Shown: positions 35,623 to 43,995 of the stretch, in pieces
How the letters are laid out: every line of letters starts with the position of its first letter
Numbering within the stretch: the stretch's first letter is position 1
DNA from: Bog-473 sp963742035
Lineage (GTDB): Bacteria > Actinomycetota > Acidimicrobiia > Acidimicrobiales > RAAP-2
Assembly (NCBI GenBank): GCA_963742035.1
Contig: CAVUKH010000006.1
Location: 62,001-126,000 of the forward strand
Length of the DNA stretch: 64,000 nt
Direction: 5' to 3'
The notes under the pieces: generated by a model
What the model saw: only the letters and a program-made list of their open reading frames with translations
Told to the model about the DNA's origin: nothing
Databases searched by the model: none
Made by a program: the position numbers and the translations under genes

Positions 35623-36684
35623 CTAAGGGCCTTCGTCGTCGTCTGCCGGGGCCACGTCCTCCTTGCGGCGAGGCCGGGTCAGGATGATCTGCACGGACGC
35701 CACGACCAGCACGACAATGGTGACGACGCGCTCGCTCTTCCCGACCTCCCTGAAGATGGCGTAGAGCTGAATGCCGATCGCCAGCGCCTGCGCGAAGAGG
35801 GCGAGCGCAATGGCGCGCATGCCCACCACCGTCTCCGCGTTCGCGTCGGCTTCGGGGGCCCGGGCCCAGGCCGCCAGGGCGAGCAGGAGCGCACCAGCCG
35901 TCCAGATGAAGTTGTAGCTGTTGGCGGAGACGACCGCCCGTGCCTCGGCCTCCTGAATGGCGAAGACCGCGTCGGCCACCGACGTGCTGACGACGGCGAG
36001 GCCGATGAGGATCCACATGGTGTCGGGTCGCCATCCCAGAAGGCCGTAGACCCCGAGGATGGCGCCGATCAGGAGCACGTCGAGCACCGGGTACATGAAG
36101 ACCACGACCGTGGCGAGCGACCCCACGGTCTTGTGCTCGGTCGCCGGCTGTATGACCAGGGCGAACCCCACGGCGAGCACGAGAAGCGTGACAGCGATCC
36201 CGTCCATCCAGCGGTGCAGCTCGAACTGCGGGACCCGCACCCGGATCAGGTAGAAGATCCCGACCGCGACGAGGGGGTACCAGGCCAGCCACGGAATGTC
36301 GGCGAAGGACGGGTACGGGACGTGGGTCTGGCCGGCATAGAACACGTCCCAGGCGGCACTCCCGATGAACCACAGCAATAGGGCGATCCCGAAGGCCATC
36401 CAGGCCCTCCGCGCGATCGGTTCGAAGGCGGCGCGGGCGAGGACGAGCGCTGCGCAGGCACCCAGGACCACGTTGTGGATCCAATTGTCGTAGATCCAGT
36501 CCGGCCCGATGCCGAACAGGTCGTTCAGCGCCTCGAGGACCGTGAGGACGCCCAGCACCAGCCAGACGAAGGTGAGGGGAAGGGGCACCATGAGGAGCTC
36601 GCCCTCTGTGTCGACCTTGCGCCCGGGCAGCGCTCGCCGCAGGGGCGCCAACGGTCCCCAGGTGCCATCGGCCGAATCAGTCAC
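35623..36684 (-). CDS. Multi-pass membrane protein, unknown function
   Basis: 353 residues with about nine hydrophobic segments, for example VPLPLTFVWLVLGVLTVLEAL, VVLGACAALVLARAAF, VVVFMYPVLDVLLIGAILGV and FAQALAIGIQLYAIF. It resembles the membrane sensor halves of actinobacterial GGDEF/EAL proteins, but no cytoplasmic output domain follows. GTG 36684 is chosen because GGAGGAG lies five nt before it; GTG 36714 has none. Function unknown. Confidence 0.75.
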   Translation of the reverse strand: MTDSADGTWGPLAPLRRALPGRKVDTEGELLMVPLPLTFVWLVLGVLTVLEALNDLFGIGPDWIYDNWIHNVVLGACAALVLARAAFEPIARRAWMAFGIALLLWFIGSAAWDVFYAGQTHVPYPSFADIPWLAWYPLVAVGIFYLIRVRVPQFELHRWMDGIAVTLLVLAVGFALVIQPATEHKTVGSLATVVVFMYPVLDVLLIGAILGVYGLLGWRPDTMWILIGLAVVSTSVADAVFAIQEAEARAVVSANSYNFIWTAGALLLALAAWARAPEADANAETVVGMRAIALALFAQALAIGIQLYAIFREVGKSERVVTIVVLVVASVQIILTRPRRKEDVAPADDDEGP

Positions 36685-36773
36685 GCCACTCCTCCCTGCC
36701 CCATCTTCGCCCACGGACGACGGCCGCGAGGTCGGAGGGAGTTGCCGGCACCCTCCGGTACCATCGGCGCGCC

Positions 36774-37517
36774 ATGGAACAGCTCGAGGGACGCACGGCG
36801 GTCGTGACCGGCGCGGCCAGCGGAATCGGGCTGTCCGTCGTCGAGGCGTTCGCTGCGGCGGGGATGCGCGTCGTCATGGCGGACGTCGCCGAAGCTCCCC
36901 TGCTGTCTCACGCGGCGAGACTCGCCGAACAGGGGGCCGAGGTAGTGGCCGTGGCAGCCGACGTCCGGGACCCTGACGCGGTCGAGCGTGTCGGTGCCGT
37001 CGCCGTCGAGCGGTTCGGCAAGCTCCACGTGGCCGTGAACAACGCCGGTGTGGTCAACGGCGGCTACTCCTGGGAGATCCCGCTCGAGGACTGGCACCGG
37101 GTCATCGACATCGACCTGTGGGGGGTGATCCACGGCATCCGCGCCTTCGTGCCGCGCATAGTGGCCTCGGAGGAGGAGGGCCACGTGGTCAACACGTCCT
37201 CCATGGCCGCCGTGCTGGCGTTGGGGCGCCTCGGGCCCTACACGGTGGCCAAGCACGGGGTGCTCGGGCTCTCCGACGTCCTGCGCGCCGAATTCGCCTC
37301 TCTCGACGTGCCGATCGGGGTCAGCGTGGTCATGCCCGGCATGATCAAGACCGGCATGAACCCCGTCGGGACGGTGTCCTCGGGCACCGTGGCCGCCAAC
37401 GTGCTCGATGCCATTCGCCGGGGGCGCGACTACGTCTTCACCGACGACCACAGCTCCGCCGCCGTGGAGGAGCGCCTGACGGCGATCCTCGCCGCGCGGG
37501 CCGACGTCATCGACTGA
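36774..37517 (+). CDS. Short-chain dehydrogenase/reductase
   Basis: 247 residues. Classical SDR: nucleotide loop TGAASGIG (12-19), NNAGVVNG, catalytic Ser in NTSSMAAVLA and YTVAKHG (the YxxxK pair). The acidic residue after the second strand (VVMADV) suggests NAD rather than NADP. TACCAT at 36759-36764 is nine nt before the ATG. Substrate unknown; relatives act on steroids or hydroxy-acids. Confidence 0.9.
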   Translation: MEQLEGRTAVVTGAASGIGLSVVEAFAAAGMRVVMADVAEAPLLSHAARLAEQGAEVVAVAADVRDPDAVERVGAVAVERFGKLHVAVNNAGVVNGGYSWEIPLEDWHRVIDIDLWGVIHGIRAFVPRIVASEEEGHVVNTSSMAAVLALGRLGPYTVAKHGVLGLSDVLRAEFASLDVPIGVSVVMPGMIKTGMNPVGTVSSGTVAANVLDAIRRGRDYVFTDDHSSAAVEERLTAILAARADVID

Positions 37518-37533
37518 GCCCGGTCACAGGGAG

Positions 37534-37556
37534 TCGTTGCAGACGCGGTGCAACGA
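37534..37556. promoter_or_regulatory. Perfect 8-bp inverted repeat between SDR and DUF885 genes
   Basis: TCGTTGCA, seven bases, TGCAACGA. It can form a hairpin at the SDR transcript end, but there is no following T tract. As a dyad it also suits a repressor site about 45 bp upstream of the DUF885 -10 (37602-37607). Confidence 0.45.
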
Positions 37557-37613
37557 TCCGTGTACACCTGCTCACGGGCCTTGCGAGCCAGTCGTCCGCG
37601 GTAGCCTCCCCCG

Positions 37614-39260
37614 ATGCCCGGAGACGAACTCGCTGCCGAGCTGCTGACGACCGCGCTCAACGCCGACCCCTTGACCGGCTCGCTGGCGGGTGTTCCCGGC
37701 TACGACGCGCTGCTCCCCGACTTCAGCCAGAGGGCCGAGATCGAGCGCGCCCGAGCCCTCGATTCCATCGCCACACGCGCCGAGCAGGCACCTGAGGCCG
37801 GGGTCGAAGAGACGGAGCTGCAGACACTCGACTTCGTGCGCTGCCTCGCCCGAGGCATGGCCGGCGCCGCCACGGTGCCGATCATCGAGTTCACCATCAG
37901 CGACACGTTCGCTGCACCGGTCGGGAGTGTCCTCGCCTCCTTGCCCAAGGTGCCGCTCGACTCCGAGGAGCGGCGCCAGGGCTACCTCACCCGACTCCAC
38001 GGCCTCTCGGACATGCTGACCACGGTCGCTCTCCGTCACGAAGAGGGCGCGCAGCAGGGCCGGACCGCGGTGGCGCGACTCGTCCAGGCGGCGATCGCCC
38101 AACTCGACCTGGTCATCGCGGATCCCACCGTGGGCGGCATGGTCCGGACCGATTCCGACGAGTCCTTCACCGCCGCGGTCTCCGCCGCCATCGACGACCA
38201 CGCCCGCGCCGCGCTGTCCGCCTACCGGGATGCGCTGCGGACGACGGTGCTCCCCACGGCCCGCGACGATGAGCACCCGGGCCTCTGCTACCTCCCCGAC
38301 GGCGAGGCGATGTACCGGGCCGTGGCCTTCCAGCACACGTCCATGAGCTACTCGCCCGATGAGCTCCACGCCATGGGACGCGAGATCGTCGACACCGTGC
38401 TCGAGGAGTTGGTAGGGACGGGCTCCGCCCTCTTCGGCACGACGGACGTCCGCGAGATCTTCGAGCGCATGTCCGACCCTTCCCTGCGGTACAGCAGCCG
38501 CGCCGAGATGCTGCAGCACGCCCGACGCGTCGTCGCCACCGCCGAGGCGGAGGCCCCCAAATGGTTCGCCACCGTTCCCGACGTGCCGTGCACCGTGGCG
38601 CCGGTCCCCGAGCCGGAGGAGGCGGGCATGGGCGCCGCCTACTACATGCCGGGAGCGATCGACGGCTCGCGAGCGGGCACCTACTACCTGAACACGTCCG
38701 AGCCTGCATCGCGCCACCGCTACGTGGCGGAGGACATCGCCTTTCACGAAGCGGTGCCGGGCCATCATTTCCAGCTCACCATCGCCATGGAGTCCAAGGA
38801 CCTGGCGCCGGCGAGGCAGGTGCTTCACGACACCGCCTGCGCGGAGGGTTGGGGCCTCTACAGCGAACGCCTGGCCGACGAGATGGGCCTCTACACCGAC
38901 GACCTGGCCCGCATGGGCCTGTTTGCCGCTGATTCGTGGCGGGCCAGCCGACTCGTCGTCGACACCGGCCTGCACGCGTTGGGCTGGTCCCGCGGGCAGG
39001 CCGTCGACTGGATGGCCGCGCACACGCCCATCCCCCGCCTGGAGGTCGAGACGGAGATCGATCGCTACATCTCGTTCCCGGGCCAGGCCCTCGCCTACAT
39101 GGTCGGCCGGCGCGAGATCGTGCGGCTGCGCGCCGTCGCCACCGAACGGTTGGGAGAGCGCTTCGACCTGCGCGAGTTCCACGACCTGGTGCTCCGGGCC
39201 GGGATATTGCCCCTGCCGGCGCTGGCCCGTACCGTCGAACGCTGGGTGGAGCGCTGCTGA
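37614..39260 (+). CDS. DUF885 family metallopeptidase-like protein
   Basis: 548 residues, cytoplasmic (no signal peptide). The zinc-binding motif HEAVPGHHFQL (HExxxxH-type variant) and the downstream glutamate region DTACAEGWGLYSERLADEMG match the DUF885 family, thought to be metallo-peptidases. Other conserved segments are YYLNTSEPASRHRY and FPGQALAYMVGR near the C-terminus. TAGCCT at 37602-37607 is six nt before the ATG. Substrate is not known. Confidence 0.88.
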   Translation: MPGDELAAELLTTALNADPLTGSLAGVPGYDALLPDFSQRAEIERARALDSIATRAEQAPEAGVEETELQTLDFVRCLARGMAGAATVPIIEFTISDTFAAPVGSVLASLPKVPLDSEERRQGYLTRLHGLSDMLTTVALRHEEGAQQGRTAVARLVQAAIAQLDLVIADPTVGGMVRTDSDESFTAAVSAAIDDHARAALSAYRDALRTTVLPTARDDEHPGLCYLPDGEAMYRAVAFQHTSMSYSPDELHAMGREIVDTVLEELVGTGSALFGTTDVREIFERMSDPSLRYSSRAEMLQHARRVVATAEAEAPKWFATVPDVPCTVAPVPEPEEAGMGAAYYMPGAIDGSRAGTYYLNTSEPASRHRYVAEDIAFHEAVPGHHFQLTIAMESKDLAPARQVLHDTACAEGWGLYSERLADEMGLYTDDLARMGLFAADSWRASRLVVDTGLHALGWSRGQAVDWMAAHTPIPRLEVETEIDRYISFPGQALAYMVGRREIVRLRAVATERLGERFDLREFHDLVLRAGILPLPALARTVERWVERC

Positions 39261-39344
39261 TCGACGGCTCACCGACGTCCGTCACCCTCGCGAGGCGGAC
39301 GCCCTCACGTCCCACGGCGATGCGACGTCATGCCGGTTCCGCCC

Positions 39345-39827
39345 TCAGGAACGGGCCGGGAGCACGGCCGGCGAAGCGGCCCGCCCGGCCAGGATCACAC
39401 CGAAGAGGCACACGGCCGTGACGTGCATGGCTGTGCACCACAGGCAGATGGCGCCGATCCTGTAGAGCTCCACGTAGACGAGATACATGACCATCGCCGC
39501 GCCGGCACCCGACACCCCAAGCCGGGTGCCGTCGACCCAATGGGCCCGGGCGCGCCAGGCCCAGGGCACCGTCAGGCCGGTCATGGCAAGGGCCCAGACG
39601 AGGCCGAGGACGGCCAGCGGGACACCGAACACGACCGACCACGAGCTTGTCGTGACCAGTGTGCAGTTGACGATGCCGGTATCCGGGCAGGCGAGCGCGG
39701 CCGGGTCCGTGTAGTGCGTCACCGTGAGATACGAGGCGATGGCCACCGCGCCGAGGGACAGGATGAGCGAGGCGGCCGGCACCCAGATGGGCACGCGACG
39801 GGACTGCGAGCGGGTCGCCACCGTCAC
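39345..39827 (-). CDS. Vitamin K epoxide reductase (VKOR) family protein
   Basis: 160 residues, four transmembrane helices. It carries the VKOR cysteines Cys47/Cys55 (CPDTGIVNC, loop pair) and the quinone-reducing CLWC at Cys128/Cys131. In Actinobacteria VKOR replaces DsbB and regenerates the oxidant for exported proteins. GTG 39827 overlaps the DUF929 gene's stop (GTGA), linking it to a thioredoxin-like partner that is probably its substrate. Confidence 0.9.
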   Translation of the reverse strand: MTVATRSQSRRVPIWVPAASLILSLGAVAIASYLTVTHYTDPAALACPDTGIVNCTLVTTSSWSVVFGVPLAVLGLVWALAMTGLTVPWAWRARAHWVDGTRLGVSGAGAAMVMYLVYVELYRIGAICLWCTAMHVTAVCLFGVILAGRAASPAVLPARS

Positions 39828-40852
39828 GCCCCCAGCTTCTGTGCCAGCGCGGTAATGGTCGCCGAGCTCGCCACACTGGAGGGCTGGTTCCCGGTGACCG
39901 ACACGATGGCCGCCGTGATCACGTTGGCCGCGCCGTCGATCGCCTGGGCCACGACACTGTTCGGGTTGGACAGCGCGGCCGCGATCTGGCTGCGCGACAA
40001 GCCCTGCAGCACTTGAGGCGAGAAGCTCGAACCGGTGATGACGTAGCGATTGGCGATGTCGAGGAACGGAATGCTCCCCTCCGGGTCGTACGTGGCCATG
40101 AGGGCGGTCTGTGCCGCCGTGGGCGTCTGCAGCGCCTGGTAGCTGTTCCCCACCTGCTGGTTCGTGGCTTCCTCGACGCTTTGGAAATCGACGTACGGGC
40201 TGCTGTAGCTAGATCCGTAGAACGACAGCGTCTGCGTGTTCGGGTAGATGTCCGATCCCGACGAGTGTGTGCCCGACAGGTTCGAGAATGTCCCGAAGCG
40301 CGACAGCGCCACCGCCAGCGCCCACCGTTGGGCCGCGCAGTAGGGGCAGTACTCCGCACCCACATAGGTGATCAACGGCAAGTCGTCGGCGCCCTTGAGG
40401 ATGGTGCCCTGGGCGACCTTGGTGGGGAGGGCGACCGAGGATGGACTGCCCACCGCGTCGAGTGTGGTCGCCGGCACCGCAAGCGCGGCCACCACCGGCG
40501 CGGACAGTGCCGTGGTCTCGGGGTCGGCCGCAGGCGTCGTTGCTGCGGCCGACCCGGCTGTTCCGCCCGCGGCCAGGTGCGAGGAAGCCGCCGCAGGTGG
40601 GTTGCCGTCGCCGGCCGCCTTGATCACCACCATGGTGGCGATGGCGGTGATAACCAGCCCGACCGGGACCAACGCCGTCAGGACGGGATGGCGCGTGCGG
40701 AAGCGGCCGCCCTGGTGCGGTGACGCAGTGGCGGACGTCCTGGTCGTCGTGGCGTTCCGGCTCGTGCTCCGGTTGGTGCTCCGGTCGGTGGTGTTCTGGG
40801 GTGTGGTGGGGGGCCGCGGCCGACGCGCGGGTCCCGATGGGGATTTCGACAT
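39824..40852 (-). CDS. DUF929 membrane-anchored thioredoxin-like protein
   Basis: 342 residues. A Pro/Thr/Ser-rich cytoplasmic tail, one helix (about residues 56-78, HPVLTALVPVGLVITAIATM) and an extracytoplasmic thioredoxin-like domain with EYCPYCAAQRWALAVALSRFG (CPYC, Cys169 and Cys172). DUF929 with a CxxC beside VKOR is a known oxidative-folding pair. ATG 40852 is chosen for AAGGAGA seven nt upstream; the longer frame to 40948 is not supported. Confidence 0.9.
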   Translation of the reverse strand: MSKSPSGPARRPRPPTTPQNTTDRSTNRSTSRNATTTRTSATASPHQGGRFRTRHPVLTALVPVGLVITAIATMVVIKAAGDGNPPAAASSHLAAGGTAGSAAATTPAADPETTALSAPVVAALAVPATTLDAVGSPSSVALPTKVAQGTILKGADDLPLITYVGAEYCPYCAAQRWALAVALSRFGTFSNLSGTHSSGSDIYPNTQTLSFYGSSYSSPYVDFQSVEEATNQQVGNSYQALQTPTAAQTALMATYDPEGSIPFLDIANRYVITGSSFSPQVLQGLSRSQIAAALSNPNSVVAQAIDGAANVITAAIVSVTGNQPSSVASSATITALAQKLGA

Positions 40853-40964
40853 GCTGTTCTCCTTGGATTGGGCCGAGGGGCGGCAACGCTGCGCGCACTC
40901 GGAAGCTCGAGATGGAGGCCGTGACCTGGCCTCCCGGTATTGCTGCACGAGCCGCCTCCCGGGT

Positions 40965-40980
40965 CCTCACTCGAGTGAGG
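40965..40980. promoter_or_regulatory. Perfect 16-bp palindrome upstream of DUF929/VKOR
   Basis: CCTCACTCGAGTGAGG, 113 bp before the DUF929 ATG and 38 bp downstream of the preceding minus-strand stop. No T tract, so an operator is likelier than a terminator. The regulator is unknown. Confidence 0.4.
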
Positions 40981-41017
40981 GAGGTGCGGTCAGGCGCGCC
41001 GCGCAGCGCGGGTCGAG

Positions 41018-41362
41018 CTAGGAGAACTGAGGCGGGTGGAACAAGGGGTCACGCGCCCCTGCGGGGAGGGTGTGCATCCGTCCGCGCCGCCGGCGTATGC
41101 ACGCCGCGGCCGCGGCGGCCGCGACCATACCCGTGACGACCGCCACCAGGGCGACACCGGGCGCTGGCGCGGCCGGTGCCGGACTCCCCTTGCCACAGGA
41201 GGCATCGAGACAGCTGACCGGAGCCGACAGCGGGGATTCGGCCATCCGGGCCACTTGAGTGGCCGTGGTGTCGGCGCTGGACAGTGCGCCGTGCGGCAGG
41301 AAGCCGCCGACGACCGCGGCGGCGATGATCGCCACCAGACCGATCCGCCACCGTAAGGACAT
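41018..41362 (-). CDS. Small membrane protein, unknown function
   Basis: 114 residues starting MSLRWRIG. One N-terminal helix (LVAIIAAAVVGGFLPHGAL) that could act as a signal anchor, a short loop with two cysteines (CLDASC), a Pro/Ala linker, a second Val/Ala helix (VALVAVVTGMVAAAAAAAC) and a basic end. TAGGGT (41375-41370) is seven nt before the ATG. An upstream ATG would place the promoter inside the gene, so 41362 is preferred. It precedes the DUF929/VKOR pair on the same strand. Confidence 0.65.
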   Translation of the reverse strand: MSLRWRIGLVAIIAAAVVGGFLPHGALSSADTTATQVARMAESPLSAPVSCLDASCGKGSPAPAAPAPGVALVAVVTGMVAAAAAAACIRRRRGRMHTLPAGARDPLFHPPQFS

Positions 41363-41367
41363 GCCGT

Positions 41368-41382
41368 GCACCCTATGGGTGC
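41368..41382. promoter_or_regulatory. Inverted repeat overlapping the -10 of the 41362 gene
   Basis: GCACCC TAT GGGTGC, a 6-bp dyad with a three-base centre. It covers the TAGGGT -10 element, a position where a repressor would block the promoter. Confidence 0.4.
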
Positions 41383-41501
41383 TCGATAAAGACGCCATAA
41401 GAATCAGCCGCCGGTAGGCGCGCCCGAAAGAATTGTGCGCCGAGAGTCGTGGGGCGGATGTGACGCCTCCGGCGCTGCTGCGCCTTCGGCCCCAGCCATG
41501 C

Positions 41502-41681
41502 CTACCGGATGCGCTCACCCGGCAGTCCCCCAGTCCGGCGGACCACCGGTGCCGCGCCATCTGCGACGACGGGGACCCGCTCGAGCGACGCGGTCATGCG
41601 ACGGCGCCACATTGAGTACCAGCCCACGAAACCCGCCGCACCCAGTCCGACCATCCCCACCGTCACCATGAACACCGCCAT
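41502..41681 (-). CDS. Very small membrane protein (59 residues), unknown
   Basis: One helix (AVFMVTVGMVGLGAAGFVGWYSM) followed by an Arg-rich stop-transfer WRRRM and a short tail. GGAG lies directly before the ATG, closer than ideal. Its stop is far from neighbouring genes and codon use is normal for the window. I recognise no family. It follows the 480-residue membrane gene on the same strand and may be co-transcribed with it. Confidence 0.5.
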   Translation of the reverse strand: MAVFMVTVGMVGLGAAGFVGWYSMWRRRMTASLERVPVVADGAAPVVRRTGGLPGERIR

Positions 41682-41749
41682 GACTCCAGTCTGGGTGCCG
41701 ACGGCGCCAGCAGATAGGGACAAAGGTCCCCTTCCGGGCCGATTTCTCC

Positions 41750-43192
41750 CTACGCCGTGCCGGAGGGCACCGTGGCCCCGCCGTCCGGGCCGGCGCCGAT
41801 GTCGGTTCCGCCATCGGTGTCGGCAACCGGTCCGGTCGCGGGCACCGACACCTTGCCGGCCCAGGCGGCCACCAGCTGCAACAGCCCGAGATACACGGCC
41901 AGCACGATCACGATCACCAGCAGGCTCCACCCTGTGAGGTTGCCGCCGAAGACCAGGAAGAGCCCCGCCACTATCACGCCGAGGATGCGCAGGCCGTTGA
42001 GGTGCTCGAGGATCCAACTGCCGGAGCGCCGGACTTGGCCGGACTCGGCGGCGGACCGACCGGCCCGCCCGGCACCCGACGACAAGGCGCGAGCCTGGGC
42101 CGCCACCCAGCGAGCGCCAGAGGCGACGGTGCGCCGGATCCAGACCGCGTAGCGGGCCGGGCCGGCCAACCAGGCGCCGAGCACCACCAGCACCGAGATC
42201 AGCAGCGTCCAGCGCAGGTCCGTCTTGAGGAAGCGCAACACGGTGTCCCAGACGGCGGCGGCGCCATCGGACTTGAAGCCACTGCCGGCCGCCTGGCCGA
42301 TGAAGATCCCGCGGCCCGCCGCCAGGCCCCCCAGAATCAGCATGCTCATCAACGCCACGCCGACACCCAGCCGCAGCAGCGTCTTGCGCCGCTCCATGGC
42401 GAGCGCCACCGCGAGGATCGCCAGTACGAGGGCGATGACCGGAACGATCCACTTGCCCTTGACAATGAGGTTGAACAGCCCGGAGAACTTCGAGACCTGC
42501 GCATGGGAGACGACGGTGAAGGTCAACCCCTGGCCGTTGGGCGCGATCGACTTGATCGGGTTGAAGAGCGTCACGCCATGGGCGTTCGCCTCGCTGATGA
42601 GGTTGTTGAGGGCGGGCGACAGGTTCAGGGCGATCTGCCCGCCCTTGGCGAGCTTCTTCTGGAGCGGCGTCTCCTTGCCGGTGAGGATGTTGACCACGGC
42701 CTGGTGGCTGTGCCGGTTGAGCGTGTCCCACAGCTTGCCGAACTTCGGGCTGGAGAAGACCTTGAGCGCCAAGTTGTACACGTAGGAGTGCACCTCGGTC
42801 ACGATCGGAGCCACGAGCGGCTTCGCCTTCTTTGGCAGCGCCTGCGTGACCTTGTTCTGCACGACGTGCGTCGAGAACAACGCATCAGTCGCCCTCGTCG
42901 CCAGTCCGTGGACGATGACCTCGTTGCGCGCCAGGGGCGCCATGGTCTCGACGTATTTGTCCGTGTTGGTCACCGTGTTGATGGCCCAGACCGAGATCAC
43001 CGACACCGGGATCAAAATCGACGCCAGCACCACGAGGACCCACGCCGAGATCCGGCGCGGCAGGTGCCCGCGCCTCGTCTTCGTCTTTCCTTCGGTCACG
43101 CTCGCAGTCGCCGTCGGGTTCGACGTCTCCGGCGAGGAGGAGCCCGACGAACCAGCGTTGTCAGGCTGCATCTGGGGTTCAGTATTGCTCAT
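41750..43192 (-). CDS. Integral membrane protein, actinobacterial unknown family
   Basis: 480 residues. A Ser/Thr/Pro-rich N-terminal 45 residues, first helix AWVLVVLASILIPVSVISVWAI, then a ~180-residue extracytoplasmic region (NTDKYVETMAPLARNEVIVHGLATRATDAL is the conserved start), and four helices in the second half. The tail is acidic and Gly/Pro-rich. Proteins of this build are common in Actinobacteria without a known role. Start ATG 43192; the gene is divergent from the small protein at 43292. Confidence 0.82.
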   Translation of the reverse strand: MSNTEPQMQPDNAGSSGSSSPETSNPTATASVTEGKTKTRRGHLPRRISAWVLVVLASILIPVSVISVWAINTVTNTDKYVETMAPLARNEVIVHGLATRATDALFSTHVVQNKVTQALPKKAKPLVAPIVTEVHSYVYNLALKVFSSPKFGKLWDTLNRHSHQAVVNILTGKETPLQKKLAKGGQIALNLSPALNNLISEANAHGVTLFNPIKSIAPNGQGLTFTVVSHAQVSKFSGLFNLIVKGKWIVPVIALVLAILAVALAMERRKTLLRLGVGVALMSMLILGGLAAGRGIFIGQAAGSGFKSDGAAAVWDTVLRFLKTDLRWTLLISVLVVLGAWLAGPARYAVWIRRTVASGARWVAAQARALSSGAGRAGRSAAESGQVRRSGSWILEHLNGLRILGVIVAGLFLVFGGNLTGWSLLVIVIVLAVYLGLLQLVAAWAGKVSVPATGPVADTDGGTDIGAGPDGGATVPSGTA

Positions 43193-43291
43193 CTGGCCGT
43201 CTCACCACCCAATGCCTAGTGCCTGCGGAGCCGCAACGCACGTTATTCCCGCGATGTACAAGGCCCGTTCGCAGGGTGTACAACTGCGGTC

Positions 43292-43474
43292 GTGAGCCAG
43301 AAGTCGAGCCGCTCCAGCGCTCTGCGCGTGGCCATACTCAGCGCATTCTCCGCTTTTGCCGCGCCGCTGGTCTTCGTCGGTGTGATCGGTCTCCGCAAGG
43401 TCAGCCGCCGGGGCAAGGTCCAAATCCGCCAGCTGAACAAACGCCTGCAGCACGAGATCGCCCGCTGGACCTGA
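43292..43474 (+). CDS. Small single-helix membrane protein, unknown
   Basis: 60 residues: a basic start (SQKSSRSSALRVA), one helix (ILSAFSAFAAPLVFVGVIGL) and a very basic end (RKVSRRGKVQIRQLNKRLQ). GTG start seven nt after TACAAC (43279-43284), consistent with leaderless translation. No family is recognised. Confidence 0.55.
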   Translation: MSQKSSRSSALRVAILSAFSAFAAPLVFVGVIGLRKVSRRGKVQIRQLNKRLQHEIARWT

Positions 43475-43995
43475 GGGTCCCCACCGGGCGGGTTGGCCCG
43501 ATTTCCGGCCCAATTCCCGCTCTCGGGCCAATTTCTTCCCCTCCCGCCCGATTTCTCCCCACAATCAGATGTTCCCCGGACGGGCCGGCCCCGTGCTCAT
43601 CGGCATGCTGTGCAACGGACGTCCGCCCCACGCGCGGCGCTCGAACGGCGCGGCGTCGAATTCCTCACGGCGGGAACTGCTCATGTGCCCGGCCTGCGGG
43701 CGACCTGGTGTCGCGGCTCCGGGGGACGGCGACGATCCTCATGGAAAGAGGGCGAAGATCCTCTTGGAGAGAGCAAGGCTGCCCATCCCTCTGGGGCCGA
43801 TGGATGCCGTACATTCGGGGCCGCACATCGGTGTCACAGCCGATCGACGCGGTCTCCAACGACCCGCTGCCAAACGTGACGGCCGTTGGAAAAGACACTT
43901 TTGAGCGCCTTGAGGGCGAATTTTGAGCACAAAAATCTGCATTCGTGCCCGGAAAGATGTGCATCACAGGGCGCGCGTCGGTCACAATGGGCGCC
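43475..43995. other. 521-bp gene-free stretch
   Basis: No frame here has supporting start signals, domain or codon bias. It contains the four degenerate 12-bp repeats at 43495-43557 and, before the HU gene, an AT-richer patch with two TTTTGAGC boxes (43899-43906 and 43921-43928, 22 bp apart). CACAAT at 43983-43988, seven nt before the HU ATG, may be that gene's -10. Confidence 0.5.
43495..43557. repeat. Four degenerate 12-bp direct repeats
   Basis: GGCCCGATTTCC (43495), GGCCCAATTCCC (43507), GGGCCAATTTCT (43525) and CGCCCGATTTCT (43546). A fifth relative, GGGCCGATTTCT, is at 41736, between the stop of the 480-residue membrane gene and the 59-residue gene. They look like a multi-copy protein-binding site or a decaying repeat. 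Confidence 0.5.

Noticed and set aside
43569..43904. Open frames of about 110 codons in the gene-free stretch before HU
   Set aside because: No start signals, no domain, and codon use unlike neighbouring genes. A CPACG motif appears but the remaining cysteines for a zinc ribbon are missing.
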